Under the pieces are notes generated by a model that saw only the letters and a list, made by a program, of their open reading frames with translations, was not told the origin of the DNA and ran no database searches. This document shows positions 1 to 5,419 of a stretch of DNA of 5,624 bases, one piece after another. Origin of the DNA: Gammaproteobacteria bacterium (lineage in GTDB: Bacteria; Pseudomonadota; Gammaproteobacteria; Pseudomonadales; Litorivicinaceae); contig PAFS01000033.1 in the NCBI GenBank assembly GCA_002705325.1, forward strand, positions 1 to 5,624, in the 5' to 3' direction. Position 1 is the first letter of the stretch. Every line of letters begins with the position of its first letter. A program made the translations under genes and the position numbers.

Positions 1-921
1 TGAATTCAGCCGGTCGAGCCATATGGCAGTTGGTTGGGTGGTCAAGATCGCTTCGATATCCAGCTTAAGTTGATGACGGTTTGTTTTTCTCAGCTCGCGA
101 GATTGATACAACGGATTGTTTTTTAGCGTCGGTGTGTTAAGTACCTTGAGTAGTTGATCCCATTGCCGGTCTTGATTCGCAGCGATGTTGATCAGTCCAT
201 CTTGAGTCTCAAAAGCGCCACTCGGTGCGGACGTCACGTTTTCATTGCCGACTCGAGTCGGTTCGACCTGGTTCATCAAAAGATTTGCGACCGCCCAACC
301 CATCGTGGTCAACACACTTTCTAGCATCGATACATCAATGTATTGGGACATCTTTTGATGAAGTGCGGCAGCGACAGCGAGAGCCGCCGTCAAGCCTCCA
401 ACGGTGTCTGCAATTGGGTAACCAACGCGGTAGGGTGGTGTCGTGGTATCGCCCGTGATATCCATGACTCCGCTCATACCCTGAATGATTTGGTCGTAGG
501 CGGGGTTATCCTTTAGGGGACCTTCTTGACCAAATCCTGAGATGGCACAGTAGATAATAGGGTCTTTAATCGCTCGACATTCCTCAAATCCGAGGCCTAA
601 ACGATCCATCACTCCCGGCCTAAAATTTTCAATAACTGCGTGGGAGGATTTGAGAAGATCTTTGAATATTTGTTTGCCATCATCGGTTTTCAGATTAATG
701 GCAATCGACCGTTTACCTGCATTTTGAGCTAGAAAGGAAACCCCCATCCGCTCATTATTCCAGTGTGCATTGGCACCTAATTGACGCGCAAGATCACCAT
801 CAGGTGCTTCGACTTTGATAACCTCTGCACCGAGGAGTCCTAGTTGATAACCACAAAAAGGACCGGAGAGCACGTTGGTAACGTCCATGATTCTGAACCC
901 TTTGAGTGGTTTGTTATTCAC
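1..921 (-). CDS. Class III CoA-transferase (CaiB/BaiF family), C-terminus cut by window edge
   Basis: Family III CoA-transferases move CoA between a CoA thioester and a free carboxylate in the cytoplasm. The 307 visible codons start with a family-like N-terminus (PLKGFRIMDVTNVLSGPF, then LGAEVIKVE near residues 30-38). NAGKRSIAINLK, NFRPGVMDRLGL, YDQIIQGMSG and GYPIADTVGG (about 167-176) follow, and Asp172 lies where the family's catalytic aspartate is found. Family members are about 390-410 residues, so roughly 90-100 are missing past position 1. The chosen start is GTG at 921, because it preserves the conserved LKGFRIMD segment. The in-frame ATG at 888 would remove it. The GTG overlaps the tctA stop by 8 nt, which suggests translational coupling; an AGGA lies about 12 nt upstream. 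One oddity is that the usual TGRG-type turn before QYIDVSM is absent (about residues 188-195). Family assignment is secure. The substrate is unknown, with a dicarboxylate or short acid imported by the adjacent TctCBA being likely. Confidence 0.93.
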   Translation of the reverse strand, partial: MNNKPLKGFRIMDVTNVLSGPFCGYQLGLLGAEVIKVEAPDGDLARQLGANAHWNNERMGVSFLAQNAGKRSIAINLKTDDGKQIFKDLLKSSHAVIENFRPGVMDRLGLGFEECRAIKDPIIYCAISGFGQEGPLKDNPAYDQIIQGMSGVMDITGDTTTPPYRVGYPIADTVGGLTAALAVAAALHQKMSQYIDVSMLESVLTTMGWAVANLLMNQVEPTRVGNENVTSAPSGAFETQDGLINIAANQDRQWDQLLKVLNTPTLKNNPLYQSRELRKTNRHQLKLDIEAILTTQPTAIWLDRLNS

Positions 922-2410
922 GGACTGCTTTTTTCCTGTCTTTGAGTATCGGGTAGACGAGAAGCGTCAGAGCCAGGAAGAGAATTCCGAGGGTCATTGG
1001 TCGTTCCCACATAAATTCTAAACCCCCTGCCTTGCGCATGGCGCGCCCAAGGTTATCCTCGAGCATTCCACCAAGGATGAATCCGATAATCAATGGAGGC
1101 AAAGGAAAGCCACCAAACCTCAACACTGTAGCCATGCAACCAAGACCAATCATGATCAAAAGCTCGGTCGCATTATTTTGACCGATGTATGCTCCAATAA
1201 GCGAAAAGAAGATGACAAACGGAATCAGGTAATGCCGCGGTACCGTGAGTAGTTTGGCGATGTAGGGAATGAGTGGCAGGTTGAGTATTAACAGAACGAT
1301 ATTCCCCAAATACATCGAAATAATTACTGCCCAGAATACTTCTGGCTGATCTTCCATCAGACGTGGACCCGGCGTGATACTTAAAGCCACCAACGCACCG
1401 AGAAGGATAGCGGTGGTTCCCGAACCTGGGATACCCAGCGTGAGCATCGGAACGAATGACCCTGTGCAGGCAGCATTATTCGCTGTTTCTGGAGCTGCCA
1501 GGCCTCGGATTGAGCCTTTCCCAAATTTCTCACGCTCTTCGGCAGGAGCGAGGTTTCTTTCTATTCCGTAACCCAGGAACGAGGCCATTGTGGCACCGGC
1601 TCCGGGTAATACACCGACGAAGAATCCGAGAATTGACTGGCGCGCAACGACAGGAGTGATTTCTTTAGCCTCTTCTTTGGATATACGTAAATTCTCGATC
1701 TTGTTGTTGTTGGCCATCGCCTTGCTTCGTTTCTCATCAAGAATTAAGAACAGAGCTTCGGGGAGGGCGAAGAGACCCATGACGAGTGTCACGAAATAGA
1801 TACCACTCTGCAGATCCATGATACCCATGGTAAAGCGAGCAGCATTGTGCAGGGCGGACTCGCCGACGGTGGCTAACATGACGCCAAAGATGGTCATGCA
1901 CAACGCTTTGATGATCTTACCTTGACCAGCGAAGGCCGCGATTGCTGTAAGACCAAGCACCATGAGTGCAAAATACTCCGCGGACCAGAATAGTTTTGCG
2001 ACCGTTGATAAAACTGGGGCGAAGATCATGAGAAGGATTGCGCCGATCGTACCCCCCGCGAATGAGCAGATAGCGGCGGTTGTCAGCGCTTTACCTGCTT
2101 GCCCGGCGCGTGCCATCGGATAGCCATCAAATGACGACGCGACAGTACCAGCGACGCCGGGTGCATTGATCAGGATGGATGAGGTCGAACCGCCAAAGAT
2201 CGCCCCGTAGTAGACGCCCGACAATAGAATCAGTGCTGATGCTGGATCACCGATCTGAATGGCGATTGGGATCATGATGGCAATGATAGACATGGGACCA
2301 AGTCCCGGAAGCATGCCGATGAAAGTACCGAGGAAGCATCCGATAAAGACCATGATTAGATTGAATGGACTGATGGCCGCACCGAGTCCCATTAAAAGAC
2401 CGTCAATCAC
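914..2410 (-). CDS. tctA: Tripartite tricarboxylate transporter, large membrane subunit TctA
   Basis: This is the main permease of a TTT-family secondary transporter. It sits in the inner membrane and moves a carboxylate delivered by the periplasmic protein TctC. The 498 residues match the usual size of about 500 and are almost entirely hydrophobic helices. Diagnostic motifs are GMLPGLGP (32-39), FGGSTSSILINAPG (72-85), DGYPMA (95-100), GVLPGAGAT (266-274), FGKGSIRGLAAPETANNA (296-313) and TLGIPGSGTTAILLGAL (324-340). The paired GMLPGLG and GVLPGAG segments reflect the internal duplication of this fold. The start is GTG at 2410, preceded by a perfect AGGAGG six bases away. The start overlaps the tctB stop as GTGA. 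The stop at 914 overlaps the CoA-transferase start. No truncation or frameshift is seen. The family is certain, but the transported substrate is not defined by sequence. Confidence 0.96.
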   Translation of the reverse strand: MIDGLLMGLGAAISPFNLIMVFIGCFLGTFIGMLPGLGPMSIIAIMIPIAIQIGDPASALILLSGVYYGAIFGGSTSSILINAPGVAGTVASSFDGYPMARAGQAGKALTTAAICSFAGGTIGAILLMIFAPVLSTVAKLFWSAEYFALMVLGLTAIAAFAGQGKIIKALCMTIFGVMLATVGESALHNAARFTMGIMDLQSGIYFVTLVMGLFALPEALFLILDEKRSKAMANNNKIENLRISKEEAKEITPVVARQSILGFFVGVLPGAGATMASFLGYGIERNLAPAEEREKFGKGSIRGLAAPETANNAACTGSFVPMLTLGIPGSGTTAILLGALVALSITPGPRLMEDQPEVFWAVIISMYLGNIVLLILNLPLIPYIAKLLTVPRHYLIPFVIFFSLIGAYIGQNNATELLIMIGLGCMATVLRFGGFPLPPLIIGFILGGMLEDNLGRAMRKAGGLEFMWERPMTLGILFLALTLLVYPILKDRKKAVRE

Positions 2411-2880
2411 GGCATGCCTCCTATCATCGAAGGCAATGCGACCAGATAAATTCCGAGGACATCATCGACTAAGTACCAGATGATGCCACTGGATATTAGA
2501 CCCGTGCTGATCGATCTAATAAAGTTGGTTTCGCCAAGCACTCGTGACGATAAAACGATAAAGAGGGTCGTTGAGGCGATGAATCCTATCGGCCGTAAAA
2601 GTAATGCGTAACCGATCGCTAGGCCGATCAATAAGGCTGTATTTTCCCATGCAAAGCCTCGCCATCCCTCGGCATCTTTTTCGATCGTATCGTTACTGGG
2701 TAAAAGTAACAGTAAAGAGGAGAATACAATTCCGAGTCCGGCTAATCCGAGGGGCATGGTGTTAGGTTTGAACGGCATCCGCGCCTCAAAAGGGAGAAGC
2801 GGATGCGTCCAGGCGAGATACCCGTATGCGATCGAAAACGCGAGTAGTGCGACTGCGATGAAACGATCGATACGGGCCAT
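2407..2880 (-). CDS. tctB: Tripartite tricarboxylate transporter, small membrane subunit TctB
   Basis: This is the small, poorly conserved membrane subunit that partners TctA. It has 157 residues from the ATG at 2880. The sequence begins MARIDRFIAVALLAFSIAYG and shows hydrophobic helices at about 6-24, 43-60, 80-112 (probably two passes) and 122-148. A polar loop (about 61-78, SNDTIEKDAEGWRG) lies in the middle, which is the usual TctB plan. Position between tctC and tctA supports the call more than sequence identity does. I chose the ATG four bases after the tctC stop. A TTG at 2898 in the same frame would add six residues (LDSSKT) and overlap tctC by 14 nt, and is less likely. No strong Shine-Dalgarno is visible at the normal distance, so translation may rely on ribosomes terminating on tctC. 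The last codons carry the AGGAGG that serves tctA. Confidence 0.9.
   Translation of the reverse strand: MARIDRFIAVALLAFSIAYGYLAWTHPLLPFEARMPFKPNTMPLGLAGLGIVFSSLLLLLPSNDTIEKDAEGWRGFAWENTALLIGLAIGYALLLRPIGFIASTTLFIVLSSRVLGETNFIRSISTGLISSGIIWYLVDDVLGIYLVALPSMIGGMP
2417..2422 (-). promoter_or_regulatory. Ribosome binding site of tctA
   Basis: AGGAGG on the minus strand lies six bases before the GTG at 2410 and inside the last codons of tctB. It is the strongest Shine-Dalgarno in the window. It decides the GTG start of tctA over later in-frame ATG codons. Confidence 0.85.
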
Positions 2881-2884
2881 GGTT

Positions 2885-3862
2885 TTAGAGGAATCCAAGT
2901 TCCTTCATCAGACCGCCGATTTCTGATTCTTGGTTCTCGAGGAATTTCACAAAATCGTCACCTGGGTTGTAGATATTCACCCACTTATTCTGAGCGCGCA
3001 CCTCTTCCCACTCTTTGGTGTTGTACATGTCACCAAGGGCTTTGATGTACTTAGCCTTCTGGTCCGCAGAGATCCCGGGAGCAGCGAAGAATCCACGCCA
3101 GTTCACAAACTCTGCCTCGTATCCTTCACTTTTCAGTGATGGAATTCCGTCGATGGCTTTAGGCGCTGTCGTGACAAGAATACGAACTTCGCCTTGTTCA
3201 GCGAGGCCAACAGCTTCTGACAAACCTGTTGATAGGGCGTCAGCTTCCCCAGACAGTAGCGAAGCCATCGCTTCTCCACCCGCATCGAATGGGAGGTACT
3301 TCACTGACAAAGGATCCGCTCCGGCTGATTTCATTGCCAGTGCAGCGACTAGGTGATCCATACCACCTGCAACAGATCCACCAGCGATCGCTAGATCGTT
3401 TGGATCTTTCTTATAGATCGCAACGAGGTCGTTAAATGATTTGACGTCACTGTCGGCTTTCACAACCAGAGCAGCGTAGTCGCCAATTGTCCCTGCAATT
3501 GGAGTCAGATCGCGGAAGCTTTGTGGGAATACTTTTGTCAGTGAACGGATCACGATCGGGGTTGAATTCACCATCAAGGTACCTGTATTCGACTTTGCGT
3601 TTTCGATCAGATATCCGATGGCTTTACCGCCACCACCGCCTGACATATTTTCGTAGGAAGCACTGCCAACCAGACCTGAACGAGTCAATACGTCTCCTGT
3701 ACCGCGTGCCGTTCCATCCCATCCGCCACCAGCACCGCCTGGAATCAGGAAATGAATGCTATCGATTTGCTTACCGTGACCACCGGCTTGGGTGAGCGGG
3801 CTGAATGCCACGACGCTCGCAAGGCCGGCCGCGATCGCACCTTTGAGAAGCGAAATTTTCAT
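2885..3862 (-). CDS. tctC: Tripartite tricarboxylate transporter, periplasmic solute-binding protein TctC (Bug family)
   Basis: This is an extracytoplasmic receptor that binds a carboxylate and hands it to TctAB. The 325-residue protein has a Sec signal peptide: a positive start (MKISLLKG), a hydrophobic core to about residue 20, and probable cleavage after SPLTQA (residue 26). Family motifs follow: PGGAGGGWD (41-49), YENMSGGGGGKAIG (70-83), GGSVAGGMDH (161-170), YLPFDAGGEAMASLLSG (189-205) and NWRGFFAAPG (254-263). The GGGWD form of the first motif is that of TctC-type receptors. The ATG at 3862 has GGAGT (3869-3873) six bases upstream. It is the first gene of the operon, after a 135-nt leader, which suits the need for more binding protein than permease. 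The ligand cannot be deduced, since Bug/TctC receptors bind diverse acids. Confidence 0.95.
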   Translation of the reverse strand: MKISLLKGAIAAGLASVVAFSPLTQAGGHGKQIDSIHFLIPGGAGGGWDGTARGTGDVLTRSGLVGSASYENMSGGGGGKAIGYLIENAKSNTGTLMVNSTPIVIRSLTKVFPQSFRDLTPIAGTIGDYAALVVKADSDVKSFNDLVAIYKKDPNDLAIAGGSVAGGMDHLVAALAMKSAGADPLSVKYLPFDAGGEAMASLLSGEADALSTGLSEAVGLAEQGEVRILVTTAPKAIDGIPSLKSEGYEAEFVNWRGFFAAPGISADQKAKYIKALGDMYNTKEWEEVRAQNKWVNIYNPGDDFVKFLENQESEIGGLMKELGFL

Positions 3863-3868
3863 ATGGTT

Positions 3869-3873
3869 ACTCC
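3869..3873 (-). promoter_or_regulatory. Ribosome binding site of tctC
   Basis: GGAGT on the minus strand is six bases upstream of the ATG at 3862. It is well placed for the first gene of the transporter operon. Confidence 0.75.
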
Positions 3874-3916
3874 GTTTTGTTGTAATAGCTTTGAACTTCG
3901 TCCCATCCAGGGACTC

Positions 3917-3935
3917 TCTATCAGAAGACGATAGA
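3917..3935. promoter_or_regulatory. Dyad symmetry in the tctC leader, possible operator or small hairpin
   Basis: TCTATC and GATAGA form a perfect six-base inverted repeat around a seven-base spacer. The repeat lies between the candidate -10 and the tctC ribosome binding site. It could be a regulator half-site pair or a weak RNA hairpin. No T run follows, so it is not a normal terminator. A repeat this short may also arise by chance. Confidence 0.3.
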
Positions 3936-3954
3936 TCGCCGGACTGATTTGACC

Positions 3955-3982
3955 AGTATAGGGCCTCTAAGGATTCATTGAA
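3955..3982 (-). promoter_or_regulatory. Candidate promoter of the tctCBA operon
   Basis: On the minus strand, TATACT (3955-3960, five of six matches to the -10 consensus) lies 16 bases after a weak -35, TTCAAT (3977-3982, three of six). It sits directly after the stop of the DUF4149-like gene and about 95 nt before the tctC start. The weak -35 would fit a promoter needing an activator, as known for tctD-controlled systems in other bacteria. No regulator gene is in this window. Confidence 0.35.
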
Positions 3983-3997
3983 CAGCGATTCGAACGA

Positions 3998-4426
3998 CTA
4001 GCTCGCAAAGACGAACAGAGCGATCATTGAGATCGCGTTAATTCCGAAGAGCCCAACCGATAACCCGTGCAATATTCCAAACTGCTTCTTAATCTGTGGA
4101 CTTGGATTATCCGCTAGCTCATCAGCGACTTGATTGACTCTGGGCATGATAACTCGGAGGTTTAAGTAGGCTAGAACTGTCACCACTAATCCGACATTGA
4201 TCCCATATTGATAGATTTCACCACCAGTGGATAGGCCGATACTGATGCCAATGATTGCAAGGCCGACCAAGATCTCGTATTTGAACAACCGTGGAAAGTA
4301 GGCCCTCAGAAACGCGCTCGCTTGGGGACTTTCCAGCGTGGCAAATACCGTCGGCGATACGGTCACGGTGAACATAATGATTGCACCAATCCAAGCCCAG
4401 ATCAGTGCGTGTAACGATGTGAGCAT
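3998..4426 (-). CDS. DUF4149/TMEM205-like four-helix membrane protein
   Basis: This is a 142-residue integral membrane protein of unknown function. It has hydrophobic helices at about 2-24, 50-66, 76-94 and 118-140. Features typical of the DUF4149/TMEM205-like family are visible: a first helix running into TVTVSPTVFATL (20-31), an aromatic-proline FPRLF segment (44-48), a basic LNLRVIMPRVNQVAD stretch (88-102), and FGILHGLSVGLFGIN near the last helix (126-140). I chose the ATG at 4426 because GAGGA (4433-4437) lies six bases upstream. A GTG at 4462 would add 12 residues and lengthen the overlap with the upstream DJ-1-type gene from 25 to 61 nt. The overlap implies co-transcription with that gene. 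No clear stem-loop with a T run follows the stop, so read-through towards tctC is possible. Family recognition is by eye. Confidence 0.8.
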   Translation of the reverse strand: MLTSLHALIWAWIGAIIMFTVTVSPTVFATLESPQASAFLRAYFPRLFKYEILVGLAIIGISIGLSTGGEIYQYGINVGLVVTVLAYLNLRVIMPRVNQVADELADNPSPQIKKQFGILHGLSVGLFGINAISMIALFVFAS

Positions 4427-5112
4427 TTTGATTCCTCGAGTGATTCTTTCAGAAGGCGACACACGGCCTCAGTGGATTGTGGATTTTGTCCTGTAATGAG
4501 TCGACCATCTTTCACTGCATGAGACGTAAAGTTATCACTGCATTCAAATAACGCCCCGGCGTCTTGCAAAAGTGTCTCTAGAAGGAATGGTTCCACCCCG
4601 ATGATCTCAATCTGTTCAGTTTCACGATTGGTGAAACTGTTGACTCGTTTGTTGTGAACAAGCGGAACACCATTCACTTCTTTGGCCTGTAGAAGTCCAG
4701 ACGGACCATGACAGACCACGCCAACAATTGCACCAGCGGCCCAGGCGTCGGTGACGATGTCGCCAATCAGGTTGGAATCAAAGTCCCACATTGCACCATG
4801 ACCGCCGGGTAAGAAGACACAGTTGTAATCAGAGCCTTGAATCTCAGCCGCTTTCGCAGTTGTCTGCAGCGCACCCATCGCGAGCGGATCATCCATAAAT
4901 CGGGTAACGTTTCGAGGCCGTTTATTGGGTTCCACGAGGGTTTTTGGATCAGGAAGTCCGGCCCCGACTACTGAGGCAAGCGTGATGTCCCAGCCTAAAT
5001 CGCGAATCGTCCAGTAGGGTGCTGCCATCTCGTCATAATAAAACCCCGTGCATCGACCGGTGTCGCCAAGGCTCGTGTGAGAGGTGAGAAGAAGAAGCGC
5101 ACGTTTGGTCAT
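4402..5112 (-). CDS. DJ-1/PfpI family protein, Hsp31-like (class I glutamine amidotransferase-like fold)
   Basis: This is a 236-residue cytoplasmic protein of the DJ-1/PfpI superfamily. Relatives act as glyoxalase III, deglycase or chaperone-like stress proteins, and some are proteases in name only. Visible elements are an MTKRALLLLTSH first strand, TGFYYDEMAAPYW with the conserved acidic Glu28, WDITLAS, NCVFLPGGHGAMWDFDSN (97-114), the nucleophile elbow GVVCHGPSGLL with Cys134-His135, VNSFTNRETEQ, and LITGQNPQST near the C-terminus (206-214). The Cys, His and Glu needed for activity all appear present. The HGAMWDF signature places it in the Hsp31-like branch rather than with short PfpI. The ATG at 5112 fits the conserved N-terminus. 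A TTG at 5169 would add 19 residues of unlikely sequence. The Shine-Dalgarno is weak. Its tail overlaps the downstream membrane gene. The exact enzymatic activity is not assignable. Confidence 0.9.
   Translation of the reverse strand: MTKRALLLLTSHTSLGDTGRCTGFYYDEMAAPYWTIRDLGWDITLASVVGAGLPDPKTLVEPNKRPRNVTRFMDDPLAMGALQTTAKAAEIQGSDYNCVFLPGGHGAMWDFDSNLIGDIVTDAWAAGAIVGVVCHGPSGLLQAKEVNGVPLVHNKRVNSFTNRETEQIEIIGVEPFLLETLLQDAGALFECSDNFTSHAVKDGRLITGQNPQSTEAVCRLLKESLEESKCSHRYTH
4433..4437 (-). promoter_or_regulatory. Ribosome binding site of the DUF4149-like gene
   Basis: GAGGA on the minus strand sits six bases before the ATG at 4426, within the 3' end of the DJ-1-type gene. It supports this ATG over the GTG at 4462. 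Confidence 0.75.
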
Positions 5113-5179
5113 GATCGTTTTTACCCGTTTCCTGAAGTCATCAATAATACTGGATCCATTTAATTTCAATCGTCATAAG

Positions 5180-5207
5180 TTGGCCCGTAAATTGCTCAAG
5201 CTTTAAT
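5180..5207 (+). promoter_or_regulatory. Candidate promoter for the small ORF and YqaA-like gene
   Basis: TTGGCC (5180-5185, four of six), a 16-base spacer and TTTAAT (5202-5207, five of six) would start transcription near 5214. That gives a leader of about 20 nt, and the GGAG before the small ORF would fall inside it. Confidence 0.45.
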
Positions 5208-5215
5208 ACTGTCAA
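5186..5215 (-). promoter_or_regulatory. Possible divergent promoter for the DJ-1-type gene
   Basis: A perfect TTGACA (-35 consensus) reads on the minus strand at 5210-5215. The -10 candidates at 16-18 bases (AATTTA, ATTTAC, TTTACG) are poor, with two or three matches. It overlaps the plus-strand promoter candidate, so transcription in the two directions might interfere. This is a weak call. Confidence 0.22.
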
Positions 5216-5221
5216 TTTTTT

Positions 5222-5225
5222 GGAG
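5222..5225 (+). promoter_or_regulatory. Ribosome binding site of the 36-residue ORF
   Basis: GGAG followed by eight bases and ATG at 5234. Its spacing is normal, and it is the main reason for calling the small ORF a gene. Confidence 0.6.
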
Positions 5226-5233
5226 AACATCGG

Positions 5234-5344
5234 ATGGACGCTGTCTTTGGAACGATCGGGTTTGTTGCAATGGTATCTGTGATCAGTGCAATAGATATCG
5301 TGATCGCTCGATATCAGTATCGTTCAGAATTGCTGGATTTCTGA
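5234..5344 (+). CDS. Small 36-residue single-helix membrane protein, unrecognised
   Basis: I do not recognise this gene. It is a short ORF of 36 codons plus TGA, starting MDAVFGTIGFVAMVSVIS and ending RYQYRSELLDF. It has one hydrophobic segment (about residues 4-25) interrupted by a single Asp at 21. A short mixed-charge tail (R26, R30, E32, D35) follows, which by the positive-inside rule would put the C-terminus in the cytoplasm. Support for expression is a GGAG eight bases before the ATG and a promoter-like TTGGCC-16-TTTAAT just upstream. The ORF also fills most of the space between the divergent DJ-1-type gene and the YqaA-like gene, and it reads towards the latter 75 nt away. It could be a small accessory or regulatory membrane peptide. 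A chance ORF is possible, but the combined start signals and composition argue against that. Confidence 0.6.
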   Translation: MDAVFGTIGFVAMVSVISAIDIVIARYQYRSELLDF

Positions 5345-5419
5345 TTCCTCGCTCTGAGACGCTCGCGCTTACTTTGCAGGACCGATTAGACTAGATCCCC
5401 TGTTAGTGAGATTGATTGT

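Noticed and set aside
225..458. Plus-strand open frame of 77 codons
   Set aside because: It lies opposite the CoA-transferase, whose motifs are clear on the minus strand. Its product is rich in Arg, Ser and Pro with no recognisable domain.
1374..1799. Three overlapping plus-strand frames opposite tctA
   Set aside because: They are antisense shadows of a highly conserved permease gene and have no ribosome binding site or family-like sequence.
3384..3838. Two GCGATCGC octamers (3384-3391 and 3831-3838), as in the cyanobacterial HIP1 repeat
   Set aside because: Only two copies occur, both inside tctC where the codons explain them. The gene content does not suggest a cyanobacterium.
2930..3934. 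Several plus-strand frames of 60-113 codons opposite tctC and its leader
   Set aside because: tctC has intact signal peptide and family motifs on the other strand. The antisense products are low in plausible structure and change frame repeatedly.
3960..4000. Possible terminator after the DUF4149-like gene
   Set aside because: The sequence contains short self-complementary pieces such as TTCGAA but no stable GC-rich stem followed by a T run.
5345..5419. Terminator or separate promoter between the small ORF and the YqaA-like gene
   Set aside because: No stem-loop with a T run was found, and the best promoter-like hexamers (TTACTT with TAGATC) match poorly. The gap appears featureless.
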